Positions 1-6,886 of a stretch of 12,384 nt of DNA are shown piece after piece. How positions within the stretch are numbered: position 1 is the first letter of the stretch; every line of letters starts with the position of its first letter. Under the pieces are notes generated by a model, which saw only the letters and a list, made by a program, of their open reading frames with translations, was not told the origin of the DNA and made no database searches. The translations under genes and the position numbers were made by a program. The DNA is from CAISOG01 sp044375625 (lineage in GTDB: Bacteria; Pseudomonadota; Alphaproteobacteria; CAISOG01): positions 1 through 12,384 of the forward strand of contig JBILMH010000045.1 of NCBI GenBank assembly GCA_044375625.1, given 5' to 3'.

Positions 1-2
1 AT

Positions 3-1004
3 GCGGGCATCACCAACATCGAAACCTTGCCCTTTGGCACCCCGTGGCGGGATCGTCAAACCCGCAAGAAATTGGCGCAGCTGATACAGCAATATAAGCC
101 CGATATTGTGCAAACTTGGATGACCCGCGCCACCATTTTGTGCCCCGATTCCAAACGTGCCAAGCATGATTTTGTGCATGTCGGTTGGATGGGGGGGTAC
201 TACAACCTCAGCTATTTTCAAAAATGCCACCACCTGATTGGGGTGACCTTTGACATTGCCCGATCCCTGATTCGTCAGGGGTGGCCACAAAATCGCGGGC
301 ACTATTTCCGCACCTTTGCCGCGGTGCAGCCAGGAAAAAAGCTGAATCGCAAGGATTACAACACCCCTGATGATGCGCCGCTGCTGTTCGCCCTGGGGCG
401 TATGCATGCCAAAAAGGGTTTTGACACCTTGTTAATGACCCTTAGGCTGTTGCCCGATGCTTACTTGTGGTTGGCGGGGGATGGCCCCCTGATGGCCAAC
501 TTGCAAAAATTTGCGCATGATATTGGGGTGGCGGATCGGGTGCGATTTTTGGGATGGCGCAGCGATCGTGGGGATTTGTTTGCCACTGCCGATATTTGCG
601 TGGTTCCCTCGCGCTTTGAGCCCTTTGGCACGGTGGTGGTGGAGGCCTGGGCGAATCGTATCCCCCTGGTTGCAACCATGGCGGCGGGGCCATCGGCAAC
701 CGTGCGGCATGAGGTGGATGGCATGTTGGTGCCGATTGACGATATTGATGCCATTGCTCAGGCGGTTCGTCGGCTGTTAAAGGATGGTCATTTGCGTGAA
801 CGATTGGTGGCCAACGCCTATGTCCACTATCTATCGGACTTTACGCAATCAGCGGTCGCCGATAGCTATTTGCAGTTTTATCAGGATATTATCGAACTTC
901 AGCCGCAAATTTTGCAGGAAATGGTGGATGCAGAACAACAACTGACAAGGAGAGAAAAATGGCGCAAGCGATTGAATTGGTTATTACGGGCGGGCTGCTG
1001 GTAA
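3..1004 (+). CDS. Glycosyltransferase, GT4/GT-B fold, 5'-truncated by window edge
   Basis: C-terminal part (about 333 residues) of a glycosyltransferase that transfers a sugar from an activated donor, probably in cell-envelope polysaccharide or LPS synthesis at the cytoplasmic membrane face. The open frame runs to the left edge, so the true start lies upstream. The visible part contains the typical GT4 nucleotide-sugar-binding half: a strand ending in FALGRMHAKKGFDTLL, then LAGDGPL, DRVRFLGW, and the E-x7-E motif in EPFGTVVVEAW (glutamate codons at 618 and 642), followed by G-x-LV near 720-735. The C-terminus is basic (RREKWRKRLNWLLRAGCW), which could help membrane association. The last 46 bases overlap the start of pyrC, so the two genes are probably co-transcribed and perhaps translationally coupled. 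The exact donor and acceptor cannot be read from the sequence. Confidence 0.9.
   Translation, partial: AGITNIETLPFGTPWRDRQTRKKLAQLIQQYKPDIVQTWMTRATILCPDSKRAKHDFVHVGWMGGYYNLSYFQKCHHLIGVTFDIARSLIRQGWPQNRGHYFRTFAAVQPGKKLNRKDYNTPDDAPLLFALGRMHAKKGFDTLLMTLRLLPDAYLWLAGDGPLMANLQKFAHDIGVADRVRFLGWRSDRGDLFATADICVVPSRFEPFGTVVVEAWANRIPLVATMAAGPSATVRHEVDGMLVPIDDIDAIAQAVRRLLKDGHLRERLVANAYVHYLSDFTQSAVADSYLQFYQDIIELQPQILQEMVDAEQQLTRREKWRKRLNWLLRAGCW
947..954 (+). promoter_or_regulatory. Shine-Dalgarno site of pyrC inside the glycosyltransferase gene
   Basis: AAGGAGAG lies 4 bases before the ATG at 959. It is a near-perfect ribosome binding site embedded in the glycosyltransferase coding sequence. It fixes the pyrC start and shows that the 46-base overlap of the two genes is real rather than an annotation artefact. 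Confidence 0.85.
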
Positions 1005-2317
1005 CACCCAGCGGTATTGTGCGGGCGGATCTGGCCATTAACCACGGCCTGATTGTGGCGGTTGGGGACGTTAGCGATTATCGCCCAGCCAATCAGATTG
1101 ATGCCAAAAACCTGGTTGTCATGCCGGGGGTTATCGACACCCATGTGCATTTCCGTGAGCCTGGCTTTCCAGAAAAAGAGGATATGGCCAGCGGTAGTCG
1201 TGCCGCCGCCCTGGGCGGGGTGACCACCGTTTTTGACATGCCCAACACCAAACCGTCTACCACCACCGTTGCCCTGCTGCAGGATAAATTTGAACGGGCG
1301 AAGCAACGATTTTTTGTGGATTACGGCTTTTATATCGGTGCCACCCCCAACAATACCGCGGAGTTGGTGGCGGCGGAGGGGTTGCCCGGCTGTGCTGGCA
1401 TTAAGCTGTTTATGGGCAGCTCTACGGGCGATTTGCTGGTGGCGGAGGATGCGGAGATTGAGCCGATTATGCGGGCAACTCGCGGCACGCTGGCGGTGCA
1501 TGCTGAGGATGAATCGCGGCTGAATGCCAATAAAAAAGACGTGCTGGAGAGTGCGGCGGCTAAGGGGGAATGTGGCGTCCACCTGCACCCCTGCTACCGC
1601 GATGTGGAGACGGCCTATCGCGCCACCAAGCGGCTGATTGATTTGGCGCGCAAGCTGAATCGGCGGGTGCATGTGTTGCATGTGACCAGCGCGGAGGAAT
1701 TGCCGCTGCTGGCCGCCAATAAGGATTTGGTCAGTTGTGAGGTGTTGCCGCAGCATTTGGCTTTATCCGCGCCAAGTTGTTATGACAAGCTGGGCACCCT
1801 GGCGCAGATGAATCCGCCGATTCGCGATGCTGAGCATGGCCGTGCGCTGTGGGCGGCAATTCGCAACGGATTGATTGACACCGTGGGGTCGGATCATGCC
1901 CCCCATACCTTGGCGGAGAAGGGGCAGGCCTATCCCGCATCCCCCTCTGGCATGCCAGGGGTGCAAACCATGCTGCCGATTTTGCTGGATGCGGTTAATG
2001 CAGGATCCCTAACCCTGGAACGCCTGGTCGATTTAACCAGCGCGGGGCCCGCAAGGGTCTATGGCATTAAGCGTAAGGGGCGGATTGCGGTAGGTTTTGA
2101 TGCCGATTTGGTGCTGGTCGATTTGAAAAAACGCCAAACCATCCGCAACCAGTGGATTGCCAGCACCTGTGGCTGGACACCCTTTGACGGGATGGAAATT
2201 ACGGGATGGCCAGTCATGACCATTTTGCGTGGCATGCCGATTATGCAAGATGATGAATTGTTGGGCAGCGCCGTGGGGCAACCCGTGCGCTTTCAAAAAG
2301 AAGAGGTGACAGGTTAG
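959..2317 (+). CDS. pyrC: Dihydroorotase, class I type
   Basis: Cyclises N-carbamoyl-L-aspartate to L-dihydroorotate (EC 3.5.2.3), the third step of de novo pyrimidine synthesis, in the cytoplasm. The 452 residues match the long amidohydrolase-superfamily dihydroorotases (COG0044), not the short E. coli type. Visible metal and substrate motifs are DTHVHFREPG (His62, His64, Arg66), the MPNT motif (94-97), GIKLFMGSSTG with Lys149 as the likely carboxylated bridging lysine, His181, His241 in HVLHVTS, and SDHAPH with Asp312. The C-terminal strand region (GRIAVGFDADLVLVDL) is the usual composite beta domain. The ATG at 959 is fixed by a strong ribosome binding site. The gene overlaps the glycosyltransferase upstream, and only 12 bases separate its stop from the ATG chosen for the oxidoreductase downstream. 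No pyrB is seen here. Allantoinase or dihydropyrimidinase is the main alternative, but the HFREPG and MPNT signatures favour dihydroorotase. Confidence 0.93.
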   Translation: MAQAIELVITGGLLVTPSGIVRADLAINHGLIVAVGDVSDYRPANQIDAKNLVVMPGVIDTHVHFREPGFPEKEDMASGSRAAALGGVTTVFDMPNTKPSTTTVALLQDKFERAKQRFFVDYGFYIGATPNNTAELVAAEGLPGCAGIKLFMGSSTGDLLVAEDAEIEPIMRATRGTLAVHAEDESRLNANKKDVLESAAAKGECGVHLHPCYRDVETAYRATKRLIDLARKLNRRVHVLHVTSAEELPLLAANKDLVSCEVLPQHLALSAPSCYDKLGTLAQMNPPIRDAEHGRALWAAIRNGLIDTVGSDHAPHTLAEKGQAYPASPSGMPGVQTMLPILLDAVNAGSLTLERLVDLTSAGPARVYGIKRKGRIAVGFDADLVLVDLKKRQTIRNQWIASTCGWTPFDGMEITGWPVMTILRGMPIMQDDELLGSAVGQPVRFQKEEVTG

Positions 2318-2329
2318 GGCTGATTGACC

Positions 2330-5300
2330 ATGACGGTGCCGCTTCCCCCCCTGCTGCAGCTTGCCCATAAGGGCGCTGAGGCCTGCGACCAAGCCTTTTT
2401 GGCGTGGCTGGCGGGGCAGCAGGATGGTGCAGCGCTGATACAGGCGTTGCAGGCTGGCCGCGATAATCCCGAAGCCCTGACCAGCCTGCAGGAATCGGAA
2501 CTGCTGCTGGCACTCGCCCCCCATCTCGACGCCTGGCTGGTGGATTTGTTGGCGGTGCAGGCCGAGGATGCCGCGTTAAAGGCGCAGATTGCCGCCTTTC
2601 ACCCCATCGCGCTGGTGCGGCGGCAGTTTGTGCAGCGGCGGGCGGTGCCAAGGCATCAGGCCAGCGTGGCGGCGTTCGATGGCGGGGATCTGGCCGCCCG
2701 TCTGCTGACCCACTACGGCTGTGATGTGAGCGACGACACCGCCTTTGCTGAAAAAATCGCGGCCTGGCTGGCGCAGGGGAGCGCGCTAGAGAAGGTGACG
2801 TCAGAGGTGTTGCTGGAGGGGTTAGAGGAGGGGTTAGCCTTGGCCGAACGCTACGCCGCCTGGGCAGCCATAACGCCACAGGGGCGGCATCATCATCAGG
2901 CCAGCATGGTGTTTGCGGTGCCGCAACCGCTGGATCCCGCTAAGCTGGTGCATATGCACAGCGAGCAGGTCGATGGGGTGACCTATCTGTCTGCCCCAGA
3001 GGGGGAGAGGGTGGTGCGGACGGGCTTTGCCCTGACCGACCCGGGGGGCAGCCTTTCCCAAGCGCTGGCGCAAACCCACTACTGCATCAAATGCCATCGC
3101 CAGGGCAAGGATTCCTGCCGCCAGGGGTTGCGGGATAAAGAGGGCAAATTCCGCGACTCCGCCCATGGAGTAAGCCTGACCGGTTGTCCGTTGGAGCAGA
3201 AAATTTCCGAAAGCCATGTGTTGAAGGAGGAGGGGTTTAGCATCGGCGCGTTGGCGATGATTATGGTTGATAACCCCCTGCTGCCCGCCACTGGCTATCG
3301 CATTTGCAACGCCTGCATGAAGGCCTGCATCTATCAAAAACAGCAGCCGGTGGATATCCCTCTGACCGAAAGCCGCATTTTGCGCGATGTGCTGCACCTG
3401 CCCTGGGGGGTGGAGCTGTACGCGCTGCTGACCCAATGGAACCCGCTGAACCTGCGGCGGCATGTGCCAAAGCCGACCAGCGGCTATCGGGTGTTGGTGG
3501 TGGGGCAGGGGCCCGCGGGCTTTAACCTGGCCTATCATTTGTTGCAGGAGGGGCACGCGGTGGTGGCGGTTGATGGACTGAAGATTGAGCCCGCCCCCCT
3601 GCTGCGCCAACCAATCCGTGAGGTACAGCAGTTGTGGCAGGCATTGGATGAACGGGTGGTGGCGGGATTTGGCGGCGTGGCCGAGTATGGCATCACCGTG
3701 CGTTGGGACAAAAACTTCCTAAGCCTGATTCGATTGGTGTTGGAGCGGCACAGTCACTATCGGCTGTATGGCGGGGTGCGGCTGGGCAGCCAGCTTAGCG
3801 TCGCCGACAGCTTTGCGATGGGGTTTGACCATGTTGCCCTGTGTTTGGGTGCCGGTCGCCCCACCACCCTAAGCCTGCCGCATGGGTTGGCTAAGGGCGT
3901 GCGGTTGGCCAGCGATTTTCTGATGTCGTTGCAGTTGACCAGCGCGGCCAAATTGGCCAGCCCCGCCAACCTACAACTACGCCTGCCCGTGGTGGTGATC
4001 GGCGGCGGGCTGACGGCGATTGATACCGCGACGGAGGCCTTGGCCTATTACCCCGTGATGGTTGAGAAATTTCTTAGCCATTATAAACAGGCGGTGGCGG
4101 CGGGTGGGCTGGCGGCTATCGAGGCCGCTTGGGATGAGGCGGAACAGGCGATAGCGGCCGAATTTATCCAGCATGCCGAGGCCTTACGGGCGGCGCGGGT
4201 GCAGGCGCAGGCGGATGGGAACGTGTTTGACCCGCTACCCCTGCTGCAACAATGGGGGGGGGTGACGTTGGTCTATCGGCGCGATCTGACCGCCGCGCCT
4301 GCCTATCGCCTGAACCATGAGGAGGTGCAGTTGGCGTTGGCGCAGGGGATACGGTTGGCGCCCAATCTGACCCCCGTAGCGGTGATGGTGGATTCGGCGG
4401 GGCATGCCAGCGCGCTGAAAGTGCGGCAAGAAGGCGGCGTGATAAGCCCGCTGCCCGCCCACAGCATTCTAATCGCGGCGGGAACCCAGCCCAACACGGT
4501 GTTGGCGATGGAGGAGGGCGCAGCCGTAACGCTGGCAGGGCAGGGGGCAGTGGAGGGGGCATCTGGCGGGCGTGGCTTTGCGGCGGCGGATCTGGCGGGG
4601 CATCCCATTGTGCCAGAGGCGGGGGCAAAGCCGCAGCGGGCACAGGTGCTGCTGGCGCCGCCCGCCATGATTGAGGCCGATGGTCGCCGCCTGAGCGTGT
4701 TTGGCGATCTGCACCCTGGCTTTGCGGGCAATGTGGTGGGCGCGATGGCCAGCGCGAAACGGGGCTATCCTGAGGTGGGAATGGCGATGCAGCAACGACG
4801 GCCAGAGGCGGAATTGGACGGCAAAAGCTGGCAGGATTTGGTGGCAGAGCTGGACGACGGGCTGGTTGCGCGGGTGGTGCGGGTTGAACGCCTGACCCCC
4901 ACCATTGTGGAGGTGGTGGTGCGGGCACCGATGGCTGCCCGTCATTTTCAACCTGGCCAATTCTTCCGCCTGCAAAATTTTGAAACCACCAGCGGCACGG
5001 CGCAGGCGATGGAGCCATTGGCGATGACGGGCGCCTGGGTGGATCAGCAACAGGGGCTGGTGGCCATGATTGCGCTGGAAATGGGCGGATCCAGCAATCT
5101 TTGCGCTAGCCTGTCAGCAGGGCAGGCGGTGGTGCTGATGGGGCCAACCGGCACCCCGACGGAGATTGTGCAGGATTCTACCGTGCTGCTCATCGGTGGA
5201 GGGCTGGGAAACGCTGTGCTGTTTTCGATTGGGCAGGCGTTGCGGGCTAAGGGCTGTCGGGTGCTGTACGCCGCGGGCTACAAAAACACCGCCGACCGTT

Positions 5301-5791
5301 TTCGCGTGGCCGATATTGAACAGGCGGCGGATGTCATCTTGTGGTGCTGTGATCAGGCGCCAGGTTTTGCCTCCAACCCCGCCCGCCTGCAAGACCGCCA
5401 CTTTGTCGGCAACATCGTCGATGGGCTGATTGCTTACGGCAAAGGTGAGTTGGGGGAAGCCACCATCGCGCTGGGGCAGGTGGAACGGATTATCGCGATT
5501 GGATCCGACCGCATGATGTCGGCGGTGGCGGCGGCGCGTCATGGCCGCCTTAGCCCGCTGCTAAGTCCCCATCACCAGGCGATCGGCAGCATCAATTCGC
5601 CGATGCAATGCATGATGAAGCAAATCTGTGGCCAGTGTGTGCAGCGGCATGTGGATCCCGCAACAGGGTTGGAGCAGATCGTGTTTTCCTGCACCAACCA
5701 GGATCAAGCCCTGGACGCGGTGGACTTTGGCAATCTGGCCGATCGCCTGGCACAAAATCGGGTGGTGGAGCGGGTGATTAAACCTGCCTAA
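2330..5791 (+). CDS. Fused GltD/NfnB-like and PyrK/NfnA-like FAD, NAD(P) and Fe-S oxidoreductase
   Basis: A soluble-looking 1153-residue flavoprotein predicted to shuttle electrons between NAD(P)H, FAD and Fe-S centres. Residues 1-250 are an Ala/Leu-rich helical extension I do not recognise. A GltD/dihydropyrimidine-dehydrogenase-type Fe-S domain follows: Cys252, 255, 263, 286 (GCPLEQ), then DNPLLPATGYRICNACMKAC with Cys326, 329, 333. Next are an FAD Rossmann motif GQGPAG (392-397) and an NAD(P)H motif GGGLTAIDTATEA (from 558), interrupted by a helical insert (about 572-640) before VTLVYRRD (from about 645). From about 846 an FNR-like module appears: PGQFFRLQN, GPTGTP, GGGLGNA (956). A C-terminal cluster motif has Cys1094, 1100, 1103, 1121, with a VDFGNL tail like that of NfnA/SudB. 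The order is NfnB-NfnA in one chain. The start is ATG 2330 (AGGG at 2316-2319, 10 bases away); TTG at 2324 is an alternative. It probably shares an operon with pyrC. Physiological partners are unknown. Confidence 0.85.
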   Translation: MTVPLPPLLQLAHKGAEACDQAFLAWLAGQQDGAALIQALQAGRDNPEALTSLQESELLLALAPHLDAWLVDLLAVQAEDAALKAQIAAFHPIALVRRQFVQRRAVPRHQASVAAFDGGDLAARLLTHYGCDVSDDTAFAEKIAAWLAQGSALEKVTSEVLLEGLEEGLALAERYAAWAAITPQGRHHHQASMVFAVPQPLDPAKLVHMHSEQVDGVTYLSAPEGERVVRTGFALTDPGGSLSQALAQTHYCIKCHRQGKDSCRQGLRDKEGKFRDSAHGVSLTGCPLEQKISESHVLKEEGFSIGALAMIMVDNPLLPATGYRICNACMKACIYQKQQPVDIPLTESRILRDVLHLPWGVELYALLTQWNPLNLRRHVPKPTSGYRVLVVGQGPAGFNLAYHLLQEGHAVVAVDGLKIEPAPLLRQPIREVQQLWQALDERVVAGFGGVAEYGITVRWDKNFLSLIRLVLERHSHYRLYGGVRLGSQLSVADSFAMGFDHVALCLGAGRPTTLSLPHGLAKGVRLASDFLMSLQLTSAAKLASPANLQLRLPVVVIGGGLTAIDTATEALAYYPVMVEKFLSHYKQAVAAGGLAAIEAAWDEAEQAIAAEFIQHAEALRAARVQAQADGNVFDPLPLLQQWGGVTLVYRRDLTAAPAYRLNHEEVQLALAQGIRLAPNLTPVAVMVDSAGHASALKVRQEGGVISPLPAHSILIAAGTQPNTVLAMEEGAAVTLAGQGAVEGASGGRGFAAADLAGHPIVPEAGAKPQRAQVLLAPPAMIEADGRRLSVFGDLHPGFAGNVVGAMASAKRGYPEVGMAMQQRRPEAELDGKSWQDLVAELDDGLVARVVRVERLTPTIVEVVVRAPMAARHFQPGQFFRLQNFETTSGTAQAMEPLAMTGAWVDQQQGLVAMIALEMGGSSNLCASLSAGQAVVLMGPTGTPTEIVQDSTVLLIGGGLGNAVLFSIGQALRAKGCRVLYAAGYKNTADRFRVADIEQAADVILWCCDQAPGFASNPARLQDRHFVGNIVDGLIAYGKGELGEATIALGQVERIIAIGSDRMMSAVAAARHGRLSPLLSPHHQAIGSINSPMQCMMKQICGQCVQRHVDPATGLEQIVFSCTNQDQALDAVDFGNLADRLAQNRVVERVIKPA

Positions 5792-5811
5792 AGCTCCGCC
5801 CAAACCTTCGG

Positions 5812-6717
5812 CTAAAGCGCCAACAACACTTTGTAGTAATAATTGCCTTGAACGATGTCGTTTGCACCTGTGCCATTACTATCATATGCTCCCTCAGGTC
5901 GCTGTGCACCATTAATGACGGGCAAGCCTGGAGAGTTGTCCGTTGGCGCGTTAGGCGTAGCAAAAGGGGTAGCATTAGAATCTGTTCTTGCTTCGCCGCC
6001 TTGTCGGACAAGTACCGTTGGTAGACCTGCTGCTGGCGCACCACCAACGCCTGGAATGCCAATTTTTCCAAGACCACCTACCCCAGCGCCAATTTTAACC
6101 CCAGTTGTTGTTGGCACGGTTTCTTGAGTCAACGAATCTTGCCAAAGCAGGTTGTTGATTTGCAGGCCAACGCTGGTTTTTAACATGCCACTGTAGATAA
6201 TATAGGTAGAGTTGGTTGGCGTGTTGCCACGCGATCCTAAAGAAGTTATGACGCGAGTAAAATAGATAAAGCAATAAACCCCAACAGCTGGGCGACTCTC
6301 AATGTTTTGAAAATCATTTTGGGCGCAAGGAGTTTCATTTCCATATGGATTAGAAGTTGTGTCGTAGGCATAAGCATTGATGTTGGTCTGGGGGATTTTC
6401 CATGTTCCAAATCGACCCAAGATATTTTGGGTCGTATCCTGGTTGCCTTCGCGATCGGCAAAAATGGTTTCAACCCGATTGCCCTTGGAATAGATCATGG
6501 TGTTCAGGGCATCGCCCGCCGCGCTACCGATACGGGTCAGCGTTCCTGCGGCCAACCGATCCTCATTGGCCGTAGCCGTCGCCTGCGTACTGCTGGTATC
6601 CAGGGAAATGGAGGCGACGATCATGCCAATCAGGGCGACCACCACCAAAACGAGTGCTAAGGCAAAGCCATCCTGCCTATGTTTGCGGCATGATGGAATC
6701 GTGGAAGATTGAAACAA
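5812..6717 (-). CDS. Prepilin/pseudopilin-like secreted protein, copy A
   Basis: About 301 residues from the preferred TTG start. The N-terminus has a short basic leader (CRKHRQDG) followed by F and a 20-odd residue hydrophobic stretch (FALALVLVVVALIGMIVASISL). This is the layout of a class III (prepilin peptidase) signal, with G|F as the likely cleavage site. The usual Glu at mature position 5 is absent, as in some minor pseudopilins (GspK/PilX-type), so it could be a minor or tip subunit, or simply a membrane-anchored secreted protein. The rest is Thr/Asn/Gly-rich and extracytoplasmic in character, with two cysteines (ETPCAQN and GVYCFIYF) that could form a disulfide. No catalytic motif is recognised. 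The frame stays open to TTG 6774 with an ATG at 6756. I prefer TTG 6717 because GAAGGA lies 9 bases before it and an extended -10 sits just upstream. Convergent with the oxidoreductase gene, 20 bases apart. Clearly more AT-rich than its neighbours. Confidence 0.62.
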   Translation of the reverse strand: MFQSSTIPSCRKHRQDGFALALVLVVVALIGMIVASISLDTSSTQATATANEDRLAAGTLTRIGSAAGDALNTMIYSKGNRVETIFADREGNQDTTQNILGRFGTWKIPQTNINAYAYDTTSNPYGNETPCAQNDFQNIESRPAVGVYCFIYFTRVITSLGSRGNTPTNSTYIIYSGMLKTSVGLQINNLLWQDSLTQETVPTTTGVKIGAGVGGLGKIGIPGVGGAPAAGLPTVLVRQGGEARTDSNATPFATPNAPTDNSPGLPVINGAQRPEGAYDSNGTGANDIVQGNYYYKVLLAL

Positions 6718-6738
6718 AACGGGACATCCTTCGGTGGT

Positions 6739-6747
6739 ATTGTAGCA
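6739..6747 (-). promoter_or_regulatory. Possible extended -10 promoter of pilin-like copy A
   Basis: Reading the minus strand, TGCTACAAT (a TGN-extended -10, 5 of 6 to TATAAT) lies 6 bases upstream of the GAAGGA ribosome binding site at 6727-6732. No good -35 is seen at 17 bases. A transcript starting here would exclude the longer TTG 6774 and ATG 6756 starts. Confidence 0.35.
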
Positions 6748-6845
6748 GCTTAGCATTACATGGCACTTTAGCAAGATATCATCTTTTCGTTAAGAGCTTA
6801 TGACGATGATCGAATTATTTAAAACTTTGTGCTTTCATCACAGGC

Positions 6846-6883
6846 TTTCCTGCACCAATCAGGATCAGGGGCTGGCCGCTTAA
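6846..6883 (+). pseudogene. Remnant of the 3' end of the oxidoreductase gene at the duplication joint
   Basis: Bases 6846-6867 match 5685-5706, near the end of the large oxidoreductase gene, at 21 of 22 positions. In the same frame they encode S-C-T-N-Q-D-Q, the residues around its last cluster cysteine (Cys1121). The reading then continues G-L-A-A and stops at TAA 6881, with about 85 bases missing compared with the original. It has no start and cannot be a gene. It is best explained as a leftover of the neighbour's 3' end carried along in the tandem duplication that made the second pilin-like copy and later partly deleted. Confidence 0.8.
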
Positions 6884-6886
6884 GCC

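Larger units (their letters stand above)
5812..6840. repeat. Tandem duplication, unit A
   Basis: This segment matches 6887-7915 base for base with an offset of 1075 and no gap. It contains the whole pilin-like gene and about 65 bases upstream of its longest frame. By eye, about 18-20 differences fall in 5812-6100, and only two between 6120 and 6774. The upstream flank diverges again after about 6815. Homology ends around 6840, immediately before a remnant of the oxidoreductase gene. Confidence 0.97.

Noticed and set aside
899..1756. Long open frame on the minus strand opposite pyrC
   Set aside because: A shadow of the GC-rich pyrC coding sequence; its translation is His/Gln/Arg-rich with no domain, and pyrC itself is certain.
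4164..5050. Long minus-strand open frames opposite the oxidoreductase
   Set aside because: Pro/Arg/His-rich antisense translations typical of high-GC coding DNA, without ribosome sites or family motifs.
6307..6660. Identical plus-strand open frames opposite both pilin-like copies (also 7382-7735)
   Set aside because: They are duplicated simply because the repeat is duplicated. The minus-strand frame has the prepilin-like N-terminus and a ribosome site.
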